A DNA stretch of 64,000 nt from Cerrena zonata (taxonomy: Eukaryota > Basidiomycota > Agaricomycetes > Polyporales > Cerrenaceae). The notes below the pieces were generated by a model. It saw only the letters and a list, made by a program, of their open reading frames with translations. It was not told the DNA's origin and did not search any database. Below, in pieces: positions 1-12,033 of this stretch; positions within the stretch are counted from its first letter, which is position 1; every line of letters begins with the position of its first letter. Location: the NCBI GenBank assembly GCA_038087015.1, contig JASBNA010000009.1, forward strand, positions 372,001-436,000, in the 5' to 3' direction. A program made the position numbers and the translations under genes.

Positions 1-135
1 CGATAGACTCTGCTCTGTTGAATGGAATTTAATCGAATTGTTCTGGTTGGGTCTTGCTATCGTTACACAATGTATTTCTTTGCTGGGATTTGTACAATTG
101 CTGACACTATATATACCCACTACCCATTGCCTCAA

Positions 136-735
136 TTACTTCTTGCCGAAGATGCTTTCGAAGGTGGTGGATTGATACCTTTGGAATAGAAAAGTTAGCC
201 ATCAGCTTGATGCATACAATCAGGTACATACCCAATATTAGACCTTCCGGGGTCAGTAAATACACTGTGATAGTTGCATGTAAGATCGCCACACATCCAG
301 AAAGCAAATAGTGAGGACGTACATGTAACCCCGGTTGCCGGGAAGAGCCAGCTTCTCCTTGAGGAACTCAAACAGTTTCTTGCTGTAAACCTCGGTAGTC
401 TCGGGAGTAATATTGTCGAGGGACGCCTAGATCAAAGTGATCGTCGTACGATCTAAACATCATCCTCGAGAAGCTCGGCTTAAGCGATGACGTACGACGC
501 TTAAAAGGAACGCAGGTTCAAAGGTACCCTCCCAAGCGAGGTGCTCGTTGTAAGTGTACGATGTTGCGATGTAAGCAAGAGGCTTTCCAAGAAGCTCGGC
601 GGAGAACTAACAAGAGAGACTGTCAAGATCATATCAATCAGCGTAATCGGAGGTGCACTGTACCTTTGAGAACTCCTGGATGAACGGCTTAGCGTCCTCC
701 AATTTGACGTTTGTCTTGAGCTCGAGGGCTGGCAT
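136..735 (-). CDS. MIF-like tautomerase
   Basis: Spliced by hand from five exons, this gives a protein of about 118 residues, the usual length of macrophage migration inhibitory factor / D-dopachrome tautomerase family proteins. It starts MPALELKTNV, so Pro2, the catalytic base of the tautomerase fold, is present. The first exon ends FIQEFSK at 664. Later exons read AELLGKPLAYIATSYTYN, then a segment with LDNITPETTEVYSKKLF and the C-terminal DPGRSNIGYQSTTFESIFG, which resembles the end of MIF. Introns have GT-AG borders (one starts at 663) and the stop is TAA at 136-138. Fungal members are cytosolic and their substrate is unknown, so the enzymatic role is inferred from the family. The next gene lies over 1 kb away. 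Confidence 0.85.
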
Positions 736-736
736 A

Positions 737-1871
737 GTGAATGTTGTACGAAGGAGAAGTACGGATGAAGGATACCCGACTCGTCTATGCCTATATAAGA
801 CTCCGGAGAGCCACAATGCTAGTCATAATCCTGCAGCTGAGTAAGACTCGGAAATAATCTCATGCGAGGTCTGTATGACCTCATACTAAGCCTCAATATA
901 CTCAAAATGAGATTCGCACTCGGCTTCGGGCTTTGACGGTAAGCCTTCATGCGGTCACGAACGGAGTGATCATAAGGTCAAGAGTTTGAATGCGAGGGTG
1001 ACGTCGGGAGGTCGATAGAATGAGTACTTTCAGTGTGATTTGCGACTGCAAGGTTTGAGTGAGCAAGTATAAAGACTTGGTAAGATGTACAAGTATCCTG
1101 ATAGAATGAACTTCAGTCTATAGATCGCGATCTCGAAGGATCATCCGGAAACATAGACTCGGAATCCGACACACCCAGCGATTAGTAATCCTGGTGTAGG
1201 GTCGGGGCGAATGATGATTTTACACCTGGAAATCCTAACAACTCGCAAGTCCTCAAACAATTCTGTTAGTTTTGCATTGCATCGAGGATCAAGATATGTT
1301 GAACCAGTTGGTAAATCCGGGAATCACACATCTCACCGGACATTTGGCAGATGACGCTGTAAATCGGTCTACCATCTATCAAGTTTGCGTACCTATGCAA
1401 CCAACATTTCTGTACACAAGCTTTTGCTCAGCTTTGCCTGGTATATGTTATGAGAGCTTCGCCCATCCAACTATAATGATCATCTTAGATAAAGTCGAGA
1501 CCGGCATCAGTCTGATGTGGTAACAGAAATGTGGCATCTAGTCAGTAAAACATAACACAATATCATCGCCAAAAGTGTTTGAGACGATTCACCAACCAAC
1601 CACCTCGAGGTGTGTAATACGGACTTATGTTCGACAGCTTGGCACAAAATAAACATAAGGGGATGCTTGCCGGACACACTTGAGATCGTTCATGAAAAAT
1701 CATCTGCCCATTGAACGTAAGTATACAATACTTTAGAGACATCTCTGTCGTAAACAGTCCAATCCCCGAAATTAGAGACACATATCCACTTATCAACGTG
1801 CACAATATACGGAGAGCGAACGTAGATCTATCCCCGTCCTTTTCCACTGTATCACCCTCATGATCTCACGA
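737..1871. other. intergenic, no gene recognised
   Basis: About 1.1 kb between the MIF-like gene and the cupredoxin gene, including the upstream region of the former and the 3' flank of the latter. Only short open frames without recognisable motifs are present. No repeat or RNA gene was seen. Confidence 0.5.
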
Positions 1872-2775
1872 TCAAAGCAAGGCGGCGCCAGCGACCATGG
1901 AGAGGAGGACAACAGCACCGTTGGCAGCCGCTGACATGGCACCGTTGTTGTTACCACCAGTAGTGCTGGGTGCAGGGGCACCAGACCCAGAACCAGTGCC
2001 AGAAGCGCCACCGCTAGCACTAGCACTTCCACTGGCACCACCAGCCTCAGTGGGGATTGCGAAACCAGTGATGCTTCCTGAGAAGGGACCGGGAGCAGCG
2101 GTAGCTGAAGCTCCTGGGCCGGTGAGAGCGGGGGCGGTTGCACTTCCTGAGAAGCTGGCAGGGGGAATCGCCTTGGCAGCAGCGAGGAAGTTCTCGTAGG
2201 TGTTTCCGGTGTCAGGGGTGTTGATACCACTGTAATACACACCCAGATTAGGCAATGAGCTTGGAACAAAGATAGCCCACTTACCCAACCATTCCACCGA
2301 TACAGTGAGGGCTGGGGACCGTTTGAGCGCAGTAGTACCAGATGGCTTCGTGGTTTTTAGTATATTTAACTTCTATCAGTTGCGAGTCACTCACGTTTGC
2401 TGTCATCGGTAATGGTGAGGTTCCAGGTTGGGAAGCCTTCAGTGGTACCGGCTGGGATCTGGATGTAGCCAGAGTCGAAACCACCTGCCATTTGGGCACA
2501 GGGGTTGGCGAAGGTGGATTGGGTAACGGTGTGGTTTCCGGGGGCTCCACGGAACTCGAACGTGATGACGGTTCCGTTAGCAGCCTTCACAGTGGGAGGG
2601 TCGAACGCAAGTGCGGGTCCAGCGCCGCCAGGGGCAAGACCAACCACGACGGTGGTAGCCTGGATAGGGGTTCGTTGATCAACGACAGTTCAATATATAG
2701 AAAGAGAGGACATACATTTTGGGCTGAGGCCAAAGAAGCCATAGCCAGGGCAGCGAGAGCAGCAGAGTAGCGCAT
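1872..2775 (-). CDS. GPI-anchored Ser/Ala-rich cupredoxin
   Basis: An extracellular blue-copper-like protein built from four exons. The first encodes a signal peptide (MRYSAALAALAMASLASAQ). The cupredoxin domain follows, with a predicted type 1 copper site: His in GNHTVTQSTF, Cys in WYYCAQ, His in PSPHC and Met in GGMVG, in the order and spacing expected for plastocyanin-like sites. A long Ser/Gly/Ala/Thr-rich stretch then leads to a hydrophobic C-terminus (GAVVLLSMVAGAALL), as expected for GPI-anchor addition at the cell wall or plasma membrane. Introns have GT-AG borders; the stop is TGA at 1872-1874. Proteins of this type are common in Agaricomycetes and are linked to wall or hyphal differentiation, but the exact role is unknown. 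Antisense open frames here are by-products of the GC-rich repeats. Confidence 0.88.
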
Positions 2776-4961
2776 TATTGTATTAGAGTACGAGAATAGC
2801 GGGGAAAGGTGGGAATGCGATTCAGACTCTGGGAGGACTTGGGTGGGCGAATTCAATGGGGATGAGGCAATTTATAGAGAACGAATCTGAACCAGTGATC
2901 TGGTTTCATGGAGACCTCAGAACCCGAGAAACTCGATGGACCAATAATAGAACGAGACTAATTTGCAGTGTTCATCTTCGACAGACGCGGTTAGCGAACA
3001 ACCGTGTTCTACATCGTTCGTAGACTCTCACGATGCGTACTAGGTGAGGCAATTCAGCTTCCAATTGTGACCCTGAAAAATGACAGTTGGTACTAACACT
3101 CGTGACTAACCACACTGTTTAATGATCCTCCACAACAGCCATAATTACCCCTTGCGCAGCCAAGACATCGTGTTGAAATGGACATGGAGGTTATTTTCTG
3201 AGTTGAAATAATTCGGAGTCCAAGACTTGCTGCCATGCCGCTCAACGGGCGAGTCCAAACTCAGTTCCCTTCTTGAGCGTCCAAGATGTCGCGTACTGAC
3301 GTGATACACCTGGGAATGGCTATCCGCAGTCAAGGTTCTTCGAAAATGAGGTCGCGTTTCTCAACGTACAAAGCAAGCCCATCGCACGATACCATGCCGC
3401 CAAACAAATTGGAATTTGAGCGGCCGAGAAGGCATGGTTTAGTGGAGGGCGTGGGTGAGGCAATTCCCCCTCCTGAGAAGTTCCTTCATTCCCGGCGATC
3501 TACATAATGTTCATGTCAGACTGACTAGTAAGCTTGAATATTAATAAGCTCCGGGATCATAGTCACAGAAGTAGACAAACGATTCATAGAGGATCGTCCC
3601 GCACAATATTCCGCATCGTGCATCATCGTTCCCTGCCGGGTACACCGAGGATTTAGGGTAAATAGTCGACGGAGGGGACATTTGATCGAGGAAAGGCACA
3701 GCGTGTAGTCATAGGTAGTCATGCGACTTCGAGACGGGAGGGTTAATTGGTACCTATTGGTACTCGAGACTCGCCAAGAGAATCTAGCCGTCGTAAGTCA
3801 CAATCTGGCATCTTGAAGTTTTGCAAGGAATGTCAACAGAACTTTCTACGGATATAAGAAGTTAGACAGTATCCGTTGTCCCCAACAGAATAGGAGATGC
3901 GCCTACCAACATTGGCCATCGGTTGTCTCAGAATGTTCGTAAGACGGACTGATGGAATGAGCATCATACGGTTTCAATCAAGCAGTCTTTCAAACGCTCT
4001 TCTTTCCATCCACCGATTCGGATTCGTTACCAAATAAACTCTGAGAACAACATCAAACGTCAATATTCTCGTGTAATGATCGTTACCTTGATGGGGTTCA
4101 TGAGGCGGAGGCCTTTTTGCTTTAGATGGGATCCGGTCACGGTTCGGCCTGTGCATACTAGGGAATTCGGAATTATCGCCTCTGCTCTAAATAGCACCGC
4201 AGCGTATTGGCTTGCGCGGAAGTAGGGCATAATAATCAACGATTGTCGAACTGAGATTTCAAGTTTGTTCAACGCCGATGATATGTTGCAAATGCACTCA
4301 CTGAGCACTGGAGGAAAAGAATAAACTCCGTACGAATCGGATTCAAGTTGCAGCTGGAAGACACGCCTGATGAGCCCGTGCGATATACCCTTCGCCCTAT
4401 TCAGGAAAATGAAATAAAAAATGACCGTGACAGCAAAATGGCATTACTCTCAATAACACGAGAGCGATGAAGAGACAAACAAAATACAAAGTCGTGATAC
4501 TTGTGAACATTGATCGATATTGAATATTGATCATTTACACTTCCTTCGGGAAAACAAAGCTAATCAGTATGGATTTGCAAGATACACCTGATGAAGAAAT
4601 CAAGCAACAAGGATTAAGTACTCACCAGATCATGAATAACAGTCGTTCGCGATTTTCATCCTGTGCCAACGACAACCATCCCAACATCCCATACAACCCA
4701 ACCAGCCTCAATTGTTCGCTCTTGGTGTCTATGCTTCGTTTTCTTCATATCCACACCAAAGCTACCGCATTCCCATCCAACTATGTTCCAACCATCTTCA
4801 ACTTCTTGACGAACACACAACAACGGCTGTACGTCTTCGCCAACAACACCGACATTAACAGCCTCGTATTCAATTCTTTCGCACCTCTCCGTACACCTAC
4901 CCTCCGCCCCACCCGACGTGCCCTCGTCAGATGGGGCTCCAAAAAGGAGCCGTCCTACCCG
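2776..4961. other. long intergenic stretch, no gene recognised
   Basis: About 2.2 kb between the start of the cupredoxin gene and the 3' end of eRF1. The first 200 bases upstream of 2775 are probably the cupredoxin promoter. Short open frames around 3145-3507 and 3974-4308 lack recognisable motifs and clear splice continuity, so I do not call them. No terminal repeats, transposase motifs or tRNA-like folds were seen. Confidence 0.4.
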
Positions 4962-6575
4962 TCAGATGTCTTCGTCATCGGACATGAACTCATCCTCATC
5001 CTCGTCGTCAATCGTCGCCAAGTTCGTGAAATCGACCTTGTATCGGAGCAGACCACCAATTCCACCGAAACCCTTGACGAACTGAGCACCTTCTTGAGAC
5101 TTGTTGGTGACGAATTCGAGGTTGGCACCGAACTCCTTGTACTTCTCGGTGAACCATTCAAGAAGAGGCTGAGGTTCGATGACCTGCTCCATTTCGGTTC
5201 CGGTAGACTTGTCGGTGAACTTTTCACGGTCCTTCTCTTGCTCTTTGTTGACGTGGATGACAATCTCCTCTGCATACAACGTGAGTAAAATTACAACAAA
5301 ACACGACAGATGTCAGCGTACCGCCGGCGGCGTTTCGGAGGACGTAGCGTGTGATGTCTAGATTCTCCCAGACGATCAAAGTTTCAACAGCTCCAAGATC
5401 AAGAGGCTTTGAGCGTATCTTCGACACCGAAGCAGTATTTGCTGGTATCCTGACTAATTTCGTCAAAGTACTTCTGGATGAGCTTCTTCTCTTGCACGAA
5501 CTTGACGTTGGCCAACGATTCGGCTGCAAGTTCGATAGCCTATGGACATCAAGTCAATCGCACGTTCACCGAGACAGTAGATCCGATGTAACAACGGAGT
5601 AACAAAAACCCACCTGATTGAAGCCGTTTTCGCCGCCGTAACTGACATCAACGACCTTGATGATTTTGGCAGCCAACCTCTGATCGAACATATCACTCAG
5701 ACTCAGCTCCGTCTTGAAATCTGCGGAACCGGCAAGGACGAGTCCAGTCACGTTGACTTTGTCCTGAGTAATGAAATGTTGTACCGCCAGTTCGGCAACT
5801 TTACGGACATAGTTGTGACGCTTTTCATCACGAAGACGAGCGAAACGTAGGGCGGACTGTCCTCCACGACCGTGCTTCTTGGGGAGGTCGACGGTGAATT
5901 TGTGAATAACTTCACGGGTATTACCTGCAACAGTACCGAAAAGGGTACCATTACCGTCCATGACGATGAATCCAAATTTGGAATCAGATTCGAGCAGTTC
6001 CTGGAGGGCTTCAGTGTGGAACTTATTGTCACAAAGGTACAGCGAACTGTAATATAGTTTAAGCTTATTTTAGAAAAGTGGCGAAGGCAGTTACGTACGT
6101 ATTGATGGGCTTGTGGGGCTCAAAATCGAATGACACCTTCTTTTCTTTTCCCTCGTCCGTAAGAATTGTGCCAACGAAAAGCACAAGACCATTGGGCGGC
6201 ACACGGTTGTACAGCTTGAGACGTTGTTGGGTGGATGTGATAGCAGCCAACACCGAAAGACGATTGACTCGGGACTTGATGTTGGACGCAGTACCATATT
6301 CTTGCGTCAACATAGCAGAGACTCTAGAGATTTGATCCTGTTACGCATACATAAGACATCTTTTCGTCTCTGATCTGAAGCAATCGGACACACCTTTGGC
6401 GGAATAATCAAACTGATCATGGAAGTACCAGCACTGTACGGCACAATCAGCTCATCTGAATCCCAATCGACCTCGGTCGTTGCAAGACTCACCCTCTGGC
6501 CATGTCAAGACTCTTGATGAGTTTCTTGACCTTCCACATCTGGATGTTCTGCTCTGCAGCATTGTCCTGAGACAT
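4962..6575 (-). CDS. SUP45: eukaryotic peptide chain release factor eRF1
   Basis: Class 1 release factor that recognises all three stop codons in the ribosomal A site and triggers hydrolysis of peptidyl-tRNA, working with the GTPase eRF3. The spliced protein starts [20 protein letters not shown]. It carries [12 protein letters not shown] and the stop-codon-recognition motifs TASNIKS (NIKS) and YLCDNKF (YxCxxxF) in the N-domain. The catalytic GGQ loop ([15 protein letters not shown]) is in the middle domain. The C-domain ends in an acidic tail ([15 protein letters not shown]), which contributes to eRF3 binding. Length (about 440 residues) matches the family. Several short introns interrupt it; the stop is TGA at 4962-4964. 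It diverges from POP7 across a 262-bp shared promoter. A 253-codon frame on the opposite strand is a shadow. Confidence 0.97.
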
Positions 6576-6837
6576 TTTGGATGACCTCTGCCCTTACTGA
6601 AGGGTATGATATGTACAACAGAAAAATGAAATACAGATTACGATGAAAGAGGAAAGCAAGAGAGCACCGATACAAATTTTGGGCGTGCACGACAAGCCAC
6701 CGAAAGCAGGCGTCTAGCCTTGCTGCATTTGGAAGGCAAATTCAATGCATGCTAAAATATTTACTAGCGCCCACACTTGTACTTTTGTTTCGCCCTTCCG
6801 ACACTGCTCGTGCTCGATTGTGAGTCTCTATTGGAGC
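6576..6837. promoter_or_regulatory. shared divergent promoter, eRF1 / POP7
   Basis: The start codons of eRF1 (-) and the Pop7-like gene (+) face away from each other across 262 bp, so promoter elements for both must lie here or in the 5' UTRs. No specific factor site is claimed. Confidence 0.5.
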
Positions 6838-7776
6838 ATGGCAATGACCGTTGCCTCGTCTAGAAAACGTAAACTTGACGATGCACAGGGTGCGCCAACC
6901 ATGAAGAAAGTCAAGTCTACTGACGGCTCTGCTGTCCCTGTCGAGCCTGCACCGAGCTCGATTGTCACGGTCGCACCAAAAACCACAGGTCCTTCTGCCA
7001 CCATCGCATCGAGAGAAAACCCTCTGGAACCGACGAAACAGTGACAATGTAAATAATAAACAGGATAAGGGCAAGAAGAGAGCTCTCCCTGCGGCAGATG
7101 ACGGCCAGAATAACGCTAAAGCGACTGGCTCTAGAAAACGCATAAGAAAGCTTGCGCCTCCGAGACCGTTTCCTACTGTGCCCACATCCATGTCTGCTAC
7201 GGGCCCTCGATCTGCTCATACCGAAGGCAAAAACTACATCTGTATTACCAGAAAGACACCGTTAGGGGCATATTTGAGACGATGCAAGGATTTAATCCTC
7301 AAGGACGGGTATGTTTCAGTTATGTACACTTCGTCGTTTAATGATACTCAGATTTTGTGTTTTCTAGTTTTAAATCGCTGCACCTCAGTGCCATGGGAGC
7401 AGCGATACCTCACCTTGTTACTCTTTCGACGTCTCTTCCATCGATCCTCCCGCATTCAGCAGAAGAGATTCATACCGAAATCCAGACGGGCACAGTCGAG
7501 GTGCAGGACGAAGTTATTCCCGAAGATGACGATGACGAGGATATTTCTTATCGCACGCGAGGCAAATCCACTCTAATGGTCGTCATCAAGATTGGCGATG
7601 GAGTGGATGAAGTCATTCACGTTACTGGTCGTGGAAAGGCCAAAACAAAATTTGTCGCTCCTCCAGGTGCTCAGCCGAAACCTGGTAAGGGCAAGCAGAA
7701 AGCAGGCCTACCCGAAACGACAGAACGCGAACAAGTTGTCGTACGTGCCGAGGATGTCGAAGACATGGAGGAATAA
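6838..7776 (+). CDS. POP7: RNase P/MRP subunit Pop7 (Rpp20), Alba-like
   Basis: A small nuclear protein of the Rpp20/Pop7 (Alba superfamily) type, a shared subunit of RNase P (tRNA 5' processing) and RNase MRP (pre-rRNA cleavage). The core reads YICITRKTPLGAYLRRC, then KSLHLSAMGAAIPHLVTLS and TEIQTGTVEVQDEVI, which matches the RNA-binding Alba fold. A clear intron lies at 7309-7367 and joins DG to FKSLHL. The N-terminus is Lys/Arg-rich (SRKRKLDD, KKRALP, SRKRIRK) and probably nuclear-targeting. The C-terminus is acidic after a Gly/Lys-rich linker. The first exon from ATG 6838 and the Alba exon are in different frames, so another small intron or an internal start (for example at 7192) is needed; I could not settle which. 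The protein is longer than yeast Pop7, mainly through low-complexity tails. Confidence 0.8.
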
Positions 7777-8215
7777 CCCTTTCACGCGCGTCTTCCGCCC
7801 CACCATCGGTCCTCTAGGCTCCTCCATACGCGCAAATACTATTTATACGCATATATCTGTCTATTCCACTCACTCCTCTGACGCAGCTTTTGGAATGAGT
7901 TGCCACAGACGCGTCGGGGTATTTCTTGGCTTGGGCGCCTGGGACCGACGCGATGGGCGCGTGACGTCAAGTTTGCCGAATTATGCCGTTGTCAGTACCA
8001 ACGCCAGGGAGACTCAGGCAGCTGGCCGGCTTATGCGCTTGCATAAATAAACAAATCAACTCACTCAGCGACCTCTCCACCCGTCCTATTTCTCGCACGC
8101 ATTTCCTTATTTCCCTCCCCTCCTTTTCTCTCATACTCAACTTCCCCTTCCTTCCCCCCTCCCTCCATCGTCTTTCTCTACTCCATTCTCCCAGGTATTC
8201 TGTCTGAACCTAAGT

Positions 8216-9212
8216 ATGGCTGGTGAGTTGCTTATTTATCTCCCCCAAACTGCCTTTCTTGGGTAAATTGCATAAGTGGGATTATTAATTGTCCGTGTCC
8301 TAGGTGCATCTAAAAGAACCGCCGAGGACGAACCTTCTGGGCGTCGTACTCGTTCTACAAAAGCAGCCAAAACCGAAGGCAGCTCCCCTCGCAAGGGCGG
8401 AAAGAAAGGCCCCAAGGTATGTCGAGTTGCATTCCGCCTTTCGACATCACTCTCGACCGTCTCTGTCCCGAACTGCGTGTTCCAATCTCCAAATTGAATT
8501 GCTTAATCATTCCCATTACTCATACCTTCGCTTCCTGAATAGACTTCCCTCGGCGCAGGGAGTTTCAAAAACCGTGCCCTCCCGCTGCACGTCAACATCA
8601 CACATACTCCGCCTGCCGTGCCCGATTCCGAAACCGTCAATGCTACTTCAGCCGACCCTGGATTCATTGGGACGACAGCGTTGGTCCCGACAACGTTCAA
8701 TACGGGCAGTTATGGATGGAAGGGCAACAAACGGGTCACTATTGAGTTGCAGAACGGTGAGAGTGGAGAGAAGGAGAAGGTCCATGTGATGTTGACGTGA
8801 GTCATCCCTTTTTCGGTCTATTCATTTGAATCGTTTCTTCTGTGGCGTATCTGTATCACTTTGCATGTGGTCTTCTGGTCTTGTACTTCCATTCTCTTCC
8901 TTTATCTCTCTAATTATACCAATTTTGAATGGGATGTGGTATACTAATACATCCACGCGCCTTAGGATCAACGCTACCGTTATGGGCAGCAAGAATGCAA
9001 AGGATGACGATGGTGCAGAGGGGGAGAACGCTGAACATGCAGAGCCTAGTGAACATGTCGAACCTGCAGAAGGCGAAGCCGAGAAATTGGATGGCGAACC
9101 TGCTGCTGCTGTCGCTCCCGAAGAGAGTAAAGAGGAGAAAGCCGCGGAAGATGTTGAGATGGCGGCTGAAGATCAGAAGGCCGAGACGGAAGAGGAGAAG
9201 AAAGATGAGTGA
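8216..9212 (+). CDS. uncharacterised nuclear-type protein, acidic C-terminus
   Basis: Four exons with clean GT-AG introns (8223-8303, 8417-8542, 8797-8965) encode about 206 residues starting MAGASKRTAEDEPSGRRTR. The N-terminus is basic with nuclear-localisation-like clusters (GRRTRSTKAAK, PRKGGKKGPK). The middle (exon 3) has a beta-rich look: LPLHVNITHTPPAVP, then GFIGTTALVPTTFNTGSYGW and KRVTIELQNGES. The C-terminus is a Glu/Ala-rich acidic tail ending in EEEKKDE, reminiscent of histone-chaperone-like proteins. I do not recognise a named family and do not assign a function. Intron positions are consistent and the reading frame is open throughout, so it is very probably a real gene. A pyrimidine-rich stretch precedes the start, as is common in fungal promoters. 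Confidence 0.75.
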
Positions 9213-10103
9213 GGTTCCAATGTTCGTTTAACGTTGAACCTTCATGGCTTGGGTACTAGACTCAGAAATGATGGGATGCCTGGTATCGTTCGTTTGTGCT
9301 GTATTTGCTTATATCTATGCTGTAGCCATCTATTGATTCTGGGATTCTAATTGGTTCAAGTCACTTGTTTCTTTCTCATTGCTCTCTACTCGTCACCTTT
9401 CGTCTGATCACACAATCTCTCCCTCTCACTCAGTATATTTAAGTTCTTGAATCGCGAGCTGGAGTGTATTTGACACTTGGAGAACGCACGGACGCATCTT
9501 CTGTCTACAGGGGCGCTTGGGACTTGTGACCACACCGTATTTGTCACAAATCATTTCCATCGGTCTCGGCGTACGAACTGATGGAATTCGAGTAGCCTCA
9601 AAAGATTCCAGACACTCGACGTCATCATGGTACATGCCCAGAGATGCCCAGTCTGCAAAGCAAAGACGAGCATTTCAATTTGAAGTTGAAAGGCAGTTTA
9701 CAAGGAAATACGTACTATAGGTGTACGCATATATGCATGTGGTCGCTGAGTAAACAATTCATCCCAGCGGACAACGGTGTACCGTCTGGAACGTCCCGTA
9801 GAAAGGGGGAGGGTCGCGGCAAGGCACGAGGGCATAGCAGATAATTATAGTGTCATAAAGCTTCAAACCTTGTAAGGCTAGCGAGGTTGAGTGTGCCTTG
9901 TGACGTGAATGCGCAAGTGTTTGCATGAAGACATGTGTGACTGTCTAAGTATATCCAGACATGATATTTCGTAAGGTAGAGTACACCAAAAGTAATTGAA
10001 GAAAGAGACAAGAGAGAACGTTACAAGAAGGAATGTGTGTGCAAGGCTACGTGCCTCACGTCGTATGGAAGAAAATCTGATTATGAGCATGTACCGGGAA
10101 AAC
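9213..10103. other. intergenic, convergent gene ends
   Basis: About 0.9 kb between two convergent genes, holding their 3' UTRs. Only short open frames without motifs are present and I see no further gene. Confidence 0.4.
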
Positions 10104-11678
10104 TCAGAACAAAAACTCTCTGGGCTCGTTATCCTGAATCCGTCCGCTAAACTGGGAACTGAACCCCAAAGGAATCCACTCCTCCTGAGAGCGGGGAGCG
10201 GCAGCTCCCATTCTAGACAAATGAGAAGACACCTCAAACGAGTCTTCCCAAGCCGACCCCGCACTATCAATATCGCTCAGATGGTCTATATCCACGTCCG
10301 AGCCCAAGTCAAAGTCAGAATCCATATCAGATTCTGACCCTGACAAAGAAGCGTTCGTCCAAGCGTTATGGAATTCCAGGTCCACAAGGGCCGGAGTAGC
10401 GAACTGAGAGGAAGCCCATGAATTGTGAGACGGAACCGGGAAGCTGGCTGAGAAGTCCAAAGTGGGGAGGATGAATGAAGCGGCAGGGTCTATGCCTACA
10501 CCTATCTCGGCTGGAGTCGCAGCAGAGGTGTTTGTCATTTCCTCTAATGCGTTATCCATGGCTTCTTGCTCTTCCTTGGCGAGGTCTTCTCTGACTTCCT
10601 CGAGGACACACCATCCAGTACCTAGTTCCCCAAGGACACCTCGCACTCTATCTTCACTCCATCCTTCGAATTTAACCTCTAGGATGGTACACAGACCACT
10701 CCTATCTCCGAAAGTGGAGCAAGAGACAGAAGAGTTGGAGAAGATACGCTGACTGTCAAGTCGAGAGAAGAGGGTCGAGACTCGAAGTGCGTGCATTGAG
10801 TGGTCGTTGTGGATAGACGAGAGGAGCGAGAAGGGAAGGAGGGGATGTGAAGACCGACGTGAAGGTGGCGAGATAGGAAGGGGGAGACGAGATGATGGCG
10901 TGGGTACGAGGGGGATGAGGAGGTAAGTCGTTACTTCGGCTTTCGGAGGTTGAGGGAAGTAGTGTTCGAACTCTTCGACATCATCGATGGATGCAGAAGA
11001 TGTAGAGGCACAAGTGGCTTCATCGACGGACTTGGGCTTGACGGGGGAGTGGAAGACGATAGCACGAGGCCTCTTGTTCTCCTTCTCCTTCAGCTTCTTC
11101 TGTTTTTCCTTCAACGCCAACCTCTTCTTCTCTTCGCCAATCTTCAACTGCCAATCAGCCTCCCAGAATGCTCTCCCCGCAATAGGGATATTATCAGCGA
11201 CACTTTGGAATAGAGGTCGGCCTGTAGAAAACTTCCGGGCAGTCCCGAGGCCGACATCTACCACTCGGCGTTGAATAGCAGGAGGTTTGGGGAGGCATGG
11301 TGCCCACATAGGTCGGGAGAGGGTCTGTCTAGTGGTGAAAGAAAGACCTTGTTGGATTGTCTTTCCCTGAGTAGCAGCATTTCCGAAAAACCTAGCCCCA
11401 CCTCCGAGGGAGACAGGTATATGCGCCGGAGTCGCATATTTCGCAGGTGCAGTCAATAAGGTAACGCAGCGGGAGAAGAAGGTACGAGTCTGCTTCAAGA
11501 CGGTTTGTGTAGTAGATCCACTCGCTTTGGTAGCAGTAGCGGCTGATTGAGGGACAAAACTGGAGGTTGGAATGTGTATATCCCTAGCATGGTTAGCAGG
11601 ACGTCCATGTCCGAGCGCATGCGACGCTTGGCGACCTGTAAAGGCCAAGCCCCGTGCGCCCGAAGACGCTAATGGCAT
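10104..11678 (-). CDS. uncharacterised protein with mitochondrial-like N-terminus
   Basis: A single-exon frame of 524 codons from ATG at 11678 (MPLASSGARGLAFTGRQASH). The first 170 residues are rich in Ser, Thr, Arg and Ala with very few acids and include RTFFSRCVTLL and TARKFSTGRPLFQ, which look like a mitochondrial presequence. A short, highly charged helical stretch follows (EEKKRLALKEKQKKLKEKE), a probable coiled coil. The middle is rich in Pro and Ser (PTPSSRLPLPISPPSRRSS). The last third is acidic with Asp/Ser repeats (SESDMDSDFDLGSDVDIDHL). No catalytic motif is recognised. The frame is open for 5 kb-scale statistics to be unlikely, so the gene is probably real, but location and role are inference. 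An extra 5' exon cannot be excluded because the frame stays open upstream of 11678. Confidence 0.65.
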   Translation of the reverse strand: MPLASSGARGLAFTGRQASHALGHGRPANHARDIHIPTSSFVPQSAATATKASGSTTQTVLKQTRTFFSRCVTLLTAPAKYATPAHIPVSLGGGARFFGNAATQGKTIQQGLSFTTRQTLSRPMWAPCLPKPPAIQRRVVDVGLGTARKFSTGRPLFQSVADNIPIAGRAFWEADWQLKIGEEKKRLALKEKQKKLKEKENKRPRAIVFHSPVKPKSVDEATCASTSSASIDDVEEFEHYFPQPPKAEVTTYLLIPLVPTPSSRLPLPISPPSRRSSHPLLPFSLLSSIHNDHSMHALRVSTLFSRLDSQRIFSNSSVSCSTFGDRSGLCTILEVKFEGWSEDRVRGVLGELGTGWCVLEEVREDLAKEEQEAMDNALEEMTNTSAATPAEIGVGIDPAASFILPTLDFSASFPVPSHNSWASSQFATPALVDLEFHNAWTNASLSGSESDMDSDFDLGSDVDIDHLSDIDSAGSAWEDSFEVSSHLSRMGAAAPRSQEEWIPLGFSSQFSGRIQDNEPREFLF

Positions 11679-12033
11679 CGTTGAACGTGTCCCTTTGAGA
11701 ATGGGTGTTACGGTCAACGACTATAACGTTTGTGGTGGTGGTGGTAAGTGAAGAGTTGAGCGCAAACGGGTTCAATGCGTAATTATGGTCCCGTCCGGCC
11801 GAGAGCTTGCGCGCAATGACGGCACCCTAAAAGCGGTAATTTATTTACACCACAAAAAGTCCCGGCTCAGTGCGCTGCATACCGACCGTGACCACATTAC
11901 CAGAGCGGACGTCAGTAAGTTACTAAGTACGTCGTAAAACACCTACGACATAAATCTGCGCGAGTGCATGCTGCCTTGGAATTTTACTAACTAACCACGT
12001 AGAACAAATAGTACGTCGTAGACAATTCACTAT

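Noticed and set aside
1897..2199. 100-codon plus-strand Ala/Pro-rich frame
   Set aside because: It is the complement of the low-complexity tail of the cupredoxin gene.
4527..5288. 253-codon frame on the plus strand over the 3' end of eRF1
   Set aside because: It lies antisense to the conserved C-domain of eRF1, and its composition mirrors that gene; no motif of its own.
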